Assembly: GCA_022560025.1 (NCBI GenBank)
Contig: JAFISE010000074.1
Coordinates: forward strand, 87,315-151,314
DNA from: Stagonosporopsis chrysanthemi
Lineage: Eukaryota; Ascomycota; Dothideomycetes; Pleosporales; Didymellaceae
DNA: 64,000 nucleotides
Reading direction: 5' to 3'
Shown here one piece after another: positions 53,294 to 61,884 of this stretch. The notes beneath the pieces were generated by a model. That model worked only from the letters and a program-made list of their open reading frames with translations, searched no databases and was not told the DNA's origin. Position 1 is the first letter of the stretch. Every line of letters starts with the position of its first letter. A program made the position numbers and the translations under genes.

Positions 53294-54466
53294 CTACAAC
53301 TCAATGACAATCTTCCCAAAACTGACGCCAGCCTTTTGCTTGTTCAGGCCCTCCTGCACAGCGTCCAGCCCGCCCTTGACCACAATGGCCTCAGGGCTCG
53401 CCTTTAGCGTCCCCTTCTGCAGTGCCGCGGGCACCCACTCAGCCCACACCACGTCACCAACGTACTTGTCGTCCAGTGCCACGGTAGGTGCGAACACACT
53501 CGAACCCTCAATCCCCGCCGGCACGCCTTGCGCTCCAGGCATGACCGATCCGTAGCGCCCGCCGAGCTTCTCATATACGGGGGACCATGCCTTCGCCGCG
53601 TCGGAGCTACCAATCGCGTCGCACACGCCCGCGAACTCAGTACCCTGCAGCGCAGCCACGATGTCGTCCGCGACAGAGGCAGAGTTGTAGTCGAAGACCT
53701 CGGCCGCACCGAGCGCCTTCACGCCATCGATGTTGTGCTTCGACGCCACTGAGACAACCTTGTGGCCTGCGCCCGCTGCAAGCTGGATTGCGGTTGCGCC
53801 GACACTGCTTGAGCCTCCCCAAACCAGAACAGATTTGCCAGTTGCTGGCGGGTTGGGGTCACTACTCTTAGGAAGCGAGAGCGCAAGTGTCTCCTTCTTG
53901 AACAGGCAGGCGGCGGCTGTGGAGATGGCGAGGGGGAGCACCGCGGCGGAGGTGTAGGAGAGGGAGTCGGGGATCTTCGAGACGACGAGCGCGTTCAGCG
54001 CGGTGTATAATTGAAAGCCGCCATGTGCGGGGTCGTTGGACACGAGGGAAAACGCGTGGCTGTGGGGTTCAGGGTAAGTGCGAGGCTTGGCGTGTAAACG
54101 ATGAGACGTACCCCAAGACACGGTCGCCTTTCTTGACGTGTGTAACGCCCTCGCCGACCTCATGGACTTCGCCCGCTATATCGGTGCCCAGGACGTTGGG
54201 GTACTTCTGGAGGAAAATACCTATGGGGTCAATTGCGTGCTATGATGGACATTGGGGTCGACAAACCATAGTCCTGGATCTTCCCTGCCTTGGGTCAGCA
54301 CATTGTCTTCAGCATCTGTGGATTTGAGCTCACAGTCAACGGGATTGACCGCAGCCGCGAAGTTCTTTACTACGACCTCGCCCTTCCCGGCAGAAGGAAA
54401 CGGCGCGTCCTTGACCTGCAGGGGATTGGCCTTGGCCTCGGTGATGTACGCAGCTTTGTTAGACAT
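53294..54466 (-). CDS. MDR-superfamily zinc-less reductase (enoyl reductase/quinone oxidoreductase type)
   Basis: NADPH-dependent reductase of the medium-chain dehydrogenase superfamily, subgroup of fungal stand-alone trans-enoyl reductases (ToxD-like). Exons 54466-54334, 54284-54267, 54220-54112 and 54059-53294 give 341 residues. Exon 2 has only 18 bases; joining it restores NPVDW-KIQDYG-IFLQKYPNVLGTDIAGEV, the family's classic N-terminal block. Exon 3 continues HEVGEGVTHVKKGDRVLG, and exon 4 HAFSLVSNDPAHGGFQ. The cofactor site is LVWGGSSSVGATAIQLAAGAGHKV with AS.HN after the second strand, and CDAIG follows. Catalytic-zinc ligands are absent, as usual in this subgroup. No polyketide synthase is nearby, so a stand-alone metabolic role is likely. 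Substrate unknown. Confidence 0.88.
54267..54284 (-). other. 18-nt micro-exon of the MDR reductase gene
   Basis: GG-AAG-ATC-CAG-GAC-TAT-G lies between introns of 49 nt (GTGAGC..GCAG) and 46 nt (GTTTGT..ATAG). Phases 1 and 1 fit exactly and the coded KIQDY completes the conserved NPVDW-K-x-QDYG motif. Confidence 0.85.
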
Positions 54467-54963
54467 GATGGAAAAAAGTTTGTGAGACGTGAGATGTGGA
54501 TAGAGCCTCGATGCTTGTTTGCGATAGAAGTGAGGTCAAGATGGTGGGGATCCATGTATGCCCCTCCACCCCACTATCACTCAGCTCCCCGCATCATTGG
54601 TAGACAGTGGTCAGTGCAGTTATGCCTCGTAATAGCGACGTTTGCAACAATGCCGAGGCACAGCTGGTGATGTCATGCCTGCAAGCTGCAGACTAACAGC
54701 TAGACTCGGATCGGTCCGAGCGCAATCTAGTTAGGGTCTGTAGACCGTTCATCGTTATAAATACAGTCAGGTGATGTTGCGAAAATCCATGCATAAAGAC
54801 ACTGTGCAGTTGGCCAGGACGGGAATGCATGGAGAGGTTGTTGCTTCTTTGTTTGGATCGCTCTTGGAGAACTAGCAATCGTTGGACTGCGTGGACAACA
54901 AAACATGGGGCACTCTAGGCTCAATCATCTCCCTCCAGAGCACCTTTTCAAAAGCAACATAAG
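54467..54963. other. Intergenic region between two minus-strand genes
   Basis: About 500 bases, with the promoter of the reductase gene at its lower end and the 3' flank of the dehydratase gene at its upper end. No further gene. Confidence 0.55.
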
Positions 54964-55784
54964 CTAATCTCTCTTCTGCTGTCTGCCTAGCGTCTTCCTC
55001 CTCTGCTTTACCATGTACGTGAACATAGTATAAGTACCTGCATCTCCAAGTCAGCCTCCAGGCCCGCGACGTACTCAGCAAATACATACCTGGCACATAC
55101 AGCGCCAACAGAAAGTAGAAAACCGGCGGGAGCACGAGACTAACTTCCCCAACCGGCCCAATACTCTTGTACATCAACCACCACTCCGCGCCAATCCCCA
55201 CGGGATACAGCGGGTAAAACATCGTATACCTATGTTGAATATCAGCACTCGCTCCTCAAATACGCACTAAACGAATCAAACAACGACCATAGACATACCT
55301 GAGCCACACAAGCGCCCCCGGTGCTTTCCCGTGCAAGTTCAAAGCAAGATACAGATACCGAATCCCATCCGCCACGGCCCACGCGCCCACCAACACGGGA
55401 AACGCGAGCGACGCGGCTGTGGTAGCGGGGAAACACCACCAGATCATCCACACCTGAATCACGCGGGTGCAGACTTGGATCGCTGTTGTGCTGACGGGGG
55501 AACTGACAAGGCCTGTTCTGTATGAGCGAAGTGATATTAATCACGATAGGTCGGAACATGTTACCGATCGCAGCATGCGCGATTTCAATCAGAGTCAAGG
55601 TTTGCACCCAGCGAGCACGGGGTTCCACGGCTTCGAAGACGGCATAGCGACCGGTTGGCGCATGGTAGGCTGTGGTGATGCCGATGAAGCCCCAGAGGCT
55701 GGCGAAAAGGAGGTTGTAGAGCGTCAGGTAGAGGACGCGGGACTGGGATGTTGCAGTCTTGTCGGTGGGTGCTGGGTGCGCCAT
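54964..55784 (-). CDS. phs1: Very-long-chain 3-hydroxyacyl-CoA dehydratase (Phs1/PTPLA family)
   Basis: ER membrane enzyme doing the third step of fatty-acid elongation, removal of water from 3-hydroxyacyl-CoA, needed for sphingolipid synthesis. Exons 55784-55565, 55512-55299, 55229-55090 and 55037-54964 give 215 residues (yeast Phs1 has 217). Introns of 52, 69 and 52 nt have GTAACA, GTATGT and GTATGT donors, and all phases match. The joins restore IEIAHAAIGLVSSPVSTTAIQV, VWLRYTMFYPLYPVGIGAE and VPGTYTMFTYMVKQRRK, each a known conserved block. Tyr153 and Glu160 in LYPVGIGAE match the catalytic pair (Tyr149/Glu156 in yeast). About six membrane segments are visible. The C-terminus KQRRKTLGRQQKRD is basic, as in ER-retained relatives. 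Confidence 0.92.
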
Positions 55785-56690
55785 GTCGATTGCTCTGTCT
55801 GTACTACATCAAAGCAAGGATGTTGGGCTCGCAAAATTCGATGTCTTGGTGTTTTGACGGAGGATGGTCGGAACTGGCACATGTACCGAGGCTAGAGCGC
55901 CATCGCTTGTCTGCAGCTAGCGGTGCTCAAGTGGGTGGATGTAGACTTCTGACACCATCTATTGGCGCTGTAGGGAAGCTTCCGCGTATCTCCAGAACCA
56001 TGGTGTTGACGTTGCTGGCCGGTCAAATCGTTGTCGGCAGCTCTTCAGATGCATGTACGTAGGGCTGAAACGGCGCGTCGACTTCGAGTCCGACTCCGAT
56101 CTCCGCTGCCGGCCAAACATTTGGCCGGACTCATAATAAAAAGTTGTCGCGATGCTGCCTCAACCTTCTGCACCTCACTTTTGATCCCTCAAGACGCAGC
56201 ATTCATTCGTGCTCGCGATGTTTTCTCTCGACTAACAACAGCAACTGCGCTTGTGCAACACTCCTGCTGTAAGTTCTGGCTCATTGTTCACACCCCTTCA
56301 TGATGAAATATTCCACTATTCGCAGTTTCCACGTTAGTCTCGACTTGAACCTAGACTGAGGCACTGAACGCAATACGAATGTCTTCCTTGGATGTCTGAT
56401 CTTCTCAACATACTCATTTGCTTTCTCGTCAAACGCTTGAGTTATCGCTGACCAACCTCAGATTCAGATTACCGATGATCGATTGCAGTAGCTTCGTAGT
56501 CCTCTCTATAGACCCAATATGTTCATGGTCCCACCGATACCATTGGTCCTTTCAAACGTTTTCGATCATGCTCCAATCCTCCCGTGATTTCCTATTTTCC
56601 ACCCGGTGCTACCGGCACGTGTGCTCTGACATCCTCGCCTTCCCAACCGTCTACCACTCGAAGGACTTCGAACCAACCGGCAGTTCCCTT
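55785..56690. other. Intergenic region
   Basis: About 900 bases with no supported gene. It is the promoter side of phs1 and the 3' side of the F-box-like gene. Plus-strand frames near 56418-56747 overlap the end of the next gene and have no features. Confidence 0.55.
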
Positions 56691-57602
56691 CTACAAAAGA
56701 CCAGCAAAGTCCACCGCCGGGTATGGCGCGGAAATGACCTGCAGTAGGAAAGTTTCGTAGTCAATGCCCCATCGGAACCCGCACTGCAGGCCTCCTGTGA
56801 GTGCCCTGCAGGTATGTAGGGGGTACTGCATCTTGTTCTGCAATATGCAGAGCTTGCGGCCCATTAAAACAACGCCGGGGCGGTCATAGTACGGGATCTT
56901 CTCTCTGCAATCCTGAATCCAGTGTGGTCCTGCCCGAATCTTGATGCACAGGTGCATTGCTCTATTTATGATCAGGTCTGAGTCTGTGAGCTGTGCTTTC
57001 TGCCAGCGAGAAAATATCTGAAGGGCGGCCTGGTATGCAAAGCGTGTGGCAATCTCGGGAATCGCAGGCTTCGGAGGATCATCGTATACTGATGGTGACT
57101 CTTGATACACAACGCCTGGGTCAATCTCAGGAGCCGCAACCGTCAGAGAATGACGGTACGCTGCCCGCGGCTCTTGCACAAGAATACCGAGCCATTTCAC
57201 TATTAACTCCGCTACATCGATCCCCTTCACTACACTGGGCCATAAATTGCAGTTCATGGCCATTCGCGGAACGATTTCTCGGATGGTCTCGAGCGCATTG
57301 TTGACAAATGGCAATGCTTCATTGTAGACTTGCTGACAAGTACGCAGGATCTGCACCGGCAAAGTTGTGATGAAAAGCGTGAGCTGTGGCCTGTATCTTT
57401 CTGTTACCCTGCCGCACTGGCGTTCATGCTCGAATTTCAACCTGTAACGCTTCGTGCTAATAGGTAGGAGTTGGTACACCATACACCGCAACTCTGCTGG
57501 GAGGTCAAAGAAACGAAAGCGCGGGGCCGTGTCATCAGCTCCTCGGGCGGGGGTCGAGGCCTGTCGTAACCTGGGCTGTCGCCAGTTGGTCGGGGGTAGC
57601 AT
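56691..57602 (-). CDS. F-box-like domain protein of unknown function
   Basis: 303 residues, single exon, starting MLPPTNWRQPR; the frame stays open upstream but has no other ATG. Residues about 28-45 (FRFFDLPAELRCMVYQLLPI) match the short F-box-like start common in large fungal families (F.LP.ELR..IY..LL). The next part, VQILRTCQQVYNEALPF (about 85-100), fits the typical ILRTCRQIY.EA.P pattern of the same families. The rest has no domain that I recognise. Members may link to SCF ubiquitin ligases, but most are uncharacterised. It shares a 274-base divergent promoter with the secreted protein at 57877. Confidence 0.75.
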   Translation of the reverse strand: MLPPTNWRQPRLRQASTPARGADDTAPRFRFFDLPAELRCMVYQLLPISTKRYRLKFEHERQCGRVTERYRPQLTLFITTLPVQILRTCQQVYNEALPFVNNALETIREIVPRMAMNCNLWPSVVKGIDVAELIVKWLGILVQEPRAAYRHSLTVAAPEIDPGVVYQESPSVYDDPPKPAIPEIATRFAYQAALQIFSRWQKAQLTDSDLIINRAMHLCIKIRAGPHWIQDCREKIPYYDRPGVVLMGRKLCILQNKMQYPLHTCRALTGGLQCGFRWGIDYETFLLQVISAPYPAVDFAGLL

Positions 57603-57672
57603 TTCTGCTGCTGTCAGTGTGGTAGGGTAGTGGTTGTGTTCGTGATGCGGTGAAGGTGCAGCTTGTAGCCTG

Positions 57673-57683
57673 CCTTTATAAGG
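57673..57683. promoter_or_regulatory. TATA box CCTTTATAAGG in the divergent promoter
   Basis: CCTTTATAAGG reads almost the same on both strands and gives TATAAAGG on the minus strand about 75 bases upstream of the F-box-like start codon. It may serve that gene; use for the plus-strand gene 194 bases away is less likely. Confidence 0.45.
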
Positions 57684-57876
57684 GCACTGTGCCTTCCCCA
57701 CTCGTCACACCTCAGCACGTGCACAGCAGGTAACAACAAGATCGGGAGCTTCACCTTTGAACGGTGCTTCACTCATCATCGACCTACAGTGCATAATCAG
57801 ACCATCTCTCCTATAGTCTATACCGTCGTCAACAAACCCCTAGGACCCGTCTCACAGTCTTACCTCTATCGCTCCT

Positions 57877-58545
57877 ATGCATCTTGCATCATTCACAGCG
57901 CTTGTTGCAGTCCTGCTGCGACAAGCTCATGCCGCTCCTTACCCATTCACAAATGCTACGGACACGACGAACACAACCATCACCACACCCTCTGGCGGTC
58001 CTTATGTCTGCCAGTACAGCTACCCGGCCGATCTGGCCGTACTCAACTCTCGCTACCCTGATTACGATGTCGACCATCTCCACCAAGCAAGACGTTTCTT
58101 CATGCTGCGGCGTCAACTCCTCGGCGAAGGCGAGATTGCCACACGCGTGCAATTCCAGGGCCTACCATCGAAGCAATCTAACACAACATGTCGACTCGAG
58201 TTTGTGCTACCCAACGAGGATCTGCAGAAGATCTCGGGCAACAATCCCACTTTCGATGTTTACCAGGTCGATCGCGACCCGAATGCAATTGCAACCTGGA
58301 ATACATACAAAGATAGTGATCGAGCAGGCCTGTTCGGCCGCGTCAACGGAGAGCCGGAAGCCCTCGAAAGAACAAGAAGCGTTGGTGGCGTAGCGGCTGT
58401 CGGCGAGGCGGCCTGCAACGACACGCTTACGTTCCAGATGGGCATGACCTACGACGGACGAGAGTTGCCCAACTACTGGGAGTTCTCCAACGTGGCGCCT
58501 CCGGCATCGCCAGTCCAAGGATTCAGGATTGTGTATGGTTGCTAA
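57877..58545 (+). CDS. Small secreted protein, But2-C-terminal-like
   Basis: 222 residues, single exon. Signal peptide 1-19 (MHLASFTALVAVLLRQAHA). The mature protein has N-x-T sites at its start, then an ordered domain with C-Q-Y-S-Y-P (about 46), C-R-L-E-F-V-L-P (about 108), a Cys in AACND (about 183) and a C-terminal Cys. The pattern 'C-x-L-x-F-x-LP ... FDVYQVD ... W' resembles fungal secreted proteins with the ubiquitin-3-binding But2 C-terminal domain, though this is from memory of the pattern only. Four cysteines could form two disulfides. Such proteins are common in fungal secretomes with unknown roles. No membrane anchor is seen. Confidence 0.72.
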   Translation: MHLASFTALVAVLLRQAHAAPYPFTNATDTTNTTITTPSGGPYVCQYSYPADLAVLNSRYPDYDVDHLHQARRFFMLRRQLLGEGEIATRVQFQGLPSKQSNTTCRLEFVLPNEDLQKISGNNPTFDVYQVDRDPNAIATWNTYKDSDRAGLFGRVNGEPEALERTRSVGGVAAVGEAACNDTLTFQMGMTYDGRELPNYWEFSNVAPPASPVQGFRIVYGC

Positions 58546-58733
58546 GCATCGAATGGCACAGTAATAGCATGAGCGAGACGTTTGACATAGAGAGATGATG
58601 ATGGGAAGTATGCAATCAATCCGCAGTGTGTTGTAAAGAATTACTAGTTCGACGAATACTGTAGACCGCTGGCAGCCGTTATCTCAGTTCCGGTTCTCTT
58701 CATGCGTGAACGTTGCTCAAGCCTCGAGGGTCG

Positions 58734-59783
58734 CTACCACAAATGCACTCGATCAACCGGTTCGACAATGACTGCGCGACACACTGGACACCGATCAATG
58801 CCTCGGACGACAACCTGCATCAAGCACATCTTGCCGATAAGATGGCCATGAGGACATGGTATCTTGACAGGCGTGTGATCGTCCATGATGTCAGCGCCCG
58901 TCTCTTCAAAACCGTTCCAGCAAAAGAAGCACGTTATGTCTTCAGCTGGGATGGCAGAAACATCGACGGCCTCGAGGTCCGCGATGAACTCCTCGGCTTT
59001 GACGAGATCTGCACTATCAACATGCGGAATGGATTTGTCTTCCTCGACCGATGTGTCCTCATCATCATCCTCCGCGTACATACCATCCTCCTCGAACCAG
59101 CCAACATCCACGTACGAGGCAGCCTCCGTAAGCCACTGGACCACCTTCTCGTAGTCCTGCTCCTGGAACGCCAGCTCATTGAAGTGCTTCTCCATCGCCG
59201 CGAGACAATCAGCCGGCATCCCGCACTCTTCCTCGCGATACGGCAGCGCCCGAATGACCCCCGAAAACGCAGACATCGCATTATCACCAGCAGTGATCCG
59301 CAGATCGCACCACACGGGATTCCCCGCTTCGGCCTGCCACTCCATGTCTCCCCCCAGAATAACCGCGCAGTCATACGCATCCTCATCGTCCTCGAGCATG
59401 ATCAGGTAGTCCTCCATCTCCGCCAACACCCTATGCGTCAGCCCGCCAATATCGCCCTCGGTGAAGTATGTGTCCGAATACGCCGCCCCGCCGCGCGTCA
59501 CCTTGTAGTGTTCCGCTGGCAAGTGGCCCATGTTGCGCGGCAGCACCATGTTGACGTCCCCCTGCACCGCGCACAGGTAGTCGTACACTGCGGCATCTTT
59601 GTCCATCTGCAGCAGCTCGAAGCGCTGCAGAGACTGCAGGTAGTCCGTGTCAAGGACAGATGGGTACGGCGCCATCTCCACGGGCATCCAGACTGTGAGG
59701 CTGGATACGCCGCTGATATGTGGGAGGTGTTCATCGAAGGAGGACGGGGGCAATTCGGTGGTGAGGTGGTGGTATTGGTTCAT
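58734..59783 (-). CDS. RING-finger-like protein with acidic middle segment
   Basis: 349 residues from ATG 59783 (MNQYHHLTTEL); the frame stays open to another ATG at 59936, which would add 51 low-complexity residues. The C-terminal part holds a RING-like Cys/His set: CFFC, then PCPHGH, then GKMC and CPVC, in the order C-x2-C, C-x-H, C, C-x2-C. The long gap between the first and second pairs is normal for RING domains. The middle is very acidic (EEDGMYAEDDDEDTSVEED). It may be an E3 ubiquitin ligase for unknown substrates. Members of this type are common in related fungi. No other domain is recognised. Confidence 0.72.
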   Translation of the reverse strand: MNQYHHLTTELPPSSFDEHLPHISGVSSLTVWMPVEMAPYPSVLDTDYLQSLQRFELLQMDKDAAVYDYLCAVQGDVNMVLPRNMGHLPAEHYKVTRGGAAYSDTYFTEGDIGGLTHRVLAEMEDYLIMLEDDEDAYDCAVILGGDMEWQAEAGNPVWCDLRITAGDNAMSAFSGVIRALPYREEECGMPADCLAAMEKHFNELAFQEQDYEKVVQWLTEAASYVDVGWFEEDGMYAEDDDEDTSVEEDKSIPHVDSADLVKAEEFIADLEAVDVSAIPAEDITCFFCWNGFEETGADIMDDHTPVKIPCPHGHLIGKMCLMQVVVRGIDRCPVCRAVIVEPVDRVHLW

Positions 59784-60964
59784 GGCGGGTGGTTTGTTGT
59801 GTTGTGTTGTTTTGGAAGACTTGAGTGGGAAGGAGTTGGGCTGATGAAGGACTTGAGAGGGGATTGTTTTCGGATTGGTAGGGGCAAAAAAATTCCAGTC
59901 GTTCTTATGTACTTGACTTGCTTTTTCACTTACCATCCCAACAATTCATTCTGCGTCGGACGTTGAGGTGCTACTTCCACCATGCGTACACAATACACGG
60001 CGTACACAGGTCTGAATCAACTCTCTGCAAGTCGAACAATGCGACTCAGTCTTGAGAACCGAGTGGAGGATCCATTCTCAGGCAGGAGAGCTGGCATGCA
60101 CTAGTCATGTCTAAACCGAGGGAGGGGCACCGGTGAAGGACAAGATAACGTGATGAAACCCCCCTCAGCCACATCACCAAAACTCGCGAAGGACAACTCC
60201 ACCATGGAACCCCAGCATTATCCAAGGTTTATAGTCTAGGGGTCTCACATACCTCCACGGGCCCGTCAGCATGCTCGTACTACATCCTTCACACAGCGTC
60301 ACGACGATTATTCCTTTCCTCAGCAACTGGCTCACCACTCGTAGATGCGGATAACTGTCTCCAAGCAAGAATTGCAGGCGTGACATATCAGACCACCAGA
60401 TCATACCTCAGTGGGCGTCTGCTTACCACAACCTCACCTCCTTCCCGACTCCCCCCCGCCTCACAACCTCATCCACATCTCGGGCACTCTGAACGAAATC
60501 CGCCCCCGTCTTCTCACAACACTCCCAGTTAAGCCCCCGGAGACAAAATCCTAGCCCACCACCTCCCAGACAAAGCGGCACTTAGAACGGGGCGATCCGC
60601 CAGAGCAGGTGTCGGCAGCTGCACGAGAGGACGGTGGGTCAGCAAAGCTGGGAGTTCGCGCTCGATTACATGGGCGCCGCAATGTAGCCCCTTTTCTCGG
60701 AGCAGGAGCTTACTAAAGGTTGGTGGGGAGGGGGAGGGTTGAACTGTACAAGCGCCGGCGATGAGAGATGAGAGATGGCTGAAATGAGACAGAAGGAGGG
60801 GACAAGGACAGAAAAGAGGAGATGATGAGATGGTGGGATGAATAGTCTATTTCTGCTTTCTGGTTTCCTTTTCCTTCCCCTAGCCTTCCCCTTTCGCACT
60901 CCCGTTCCCGTTCCCATACCCATTCCTATTCATAGCCAGGTCCACATCCACAGCCACAGCTAGC

Positions 60965-61044
<80 letters not shown>

Positions 61045-61884
61045 CCCCCCCCCCCCCCCCCCCCTTCCCTTATTTCCATAACGCCAAACGCCCATCCTCC
61101 CCCGCCCCGAGACCGGCCGGGGGGATCAAACCAAGATCCAAGACTACACCGAGCCATACCAGAAATAGAAGCAAAACAAGCTTTTCGCCCTCTGTTGTCA
61201 ACATGATAGTAAGAGGGTGGAAGGAGAGAGGAAGGGATGGAGGGTATTGTTGACCCAATGAGCCGTCCACGGTCATGACCGTCCCCAAGATAAGAATAGC
61301 CGACGATAGAGGATGTTGTGGGCGGCAGATGCCGTCGGTGCCGGATAAGACGCTGGGGTCGGGAAAGGAAGATGCTCGCTGTGGCGTTTCTGGAGTCCTC
61401 CGCCGGGTCCATCTATAGCCGAGATGGATGTGGTGGCAGTGGTGGTGGTAATGGTGACGTTAATTAGATGGCGACAGATGGTGCTGATAGATGGTGATGG
61501 TAGATGCTGCAACAAAACCGCCGTAACACGACATTTCATGACATGACATGACAGATGTGACATGACAAAAGTACGCCCAAAATGCAAGACAGGGGTATGT
61601 ATGCGACAGAGTCCGTAGTACATTCGCCACCGCTGGCGGGGACAACAATGCAACAGCGGCGGCGACGGAAATGTCGATGAGTCAGGTAGAGTCAGCGCTG
61701 GCGCTGGCACCGTAAAGTCGAGGGGTAATAATGGCAGGCGACACAGACACCGACGGGAGCTGTAACGAGGAGCGCTATCCAGCGCCCTCATTATCATGCG
61801 TGCTCGGACAAACGCACGGAATCCCTCGCAGTGAAAGCTCGCAGCATTAAACAAAATCGTGAGGTGGAGACTGCCCGAGTGCGC
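59784..61884. other. Intergenic region with a poly-C tract
   Basis: 2.1 kb without a supported gene, between the RING-like gene and the Cdc4-type gene, both on the minus strand. It holds the 99-base poly-C tract at 60966-61064 and CCCATTCC-type pyrimidine repeats just before it. Frames across the tract code only poly-Gly or poly-Pro. Confidence 0.6.
60966..61064 (+). repeat. Poly-C tract of 99 bases with two interruptions
   Basis: Pure C except for A at 61010 and G at 61044. On the minus strand it is a poly-G tract able to form quadruplexes. The length may not be accurate, as two other long G tracts in the window border assembly gaps. Confidence 0.9.

Noticed and set aside
58713..59966. A 417-residue plus-strand frame opposite the RING-like gene
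   Set aside because: The minus strand codes the RING Cys/His set; the plus frame lacks an ATG in good context and any domain.
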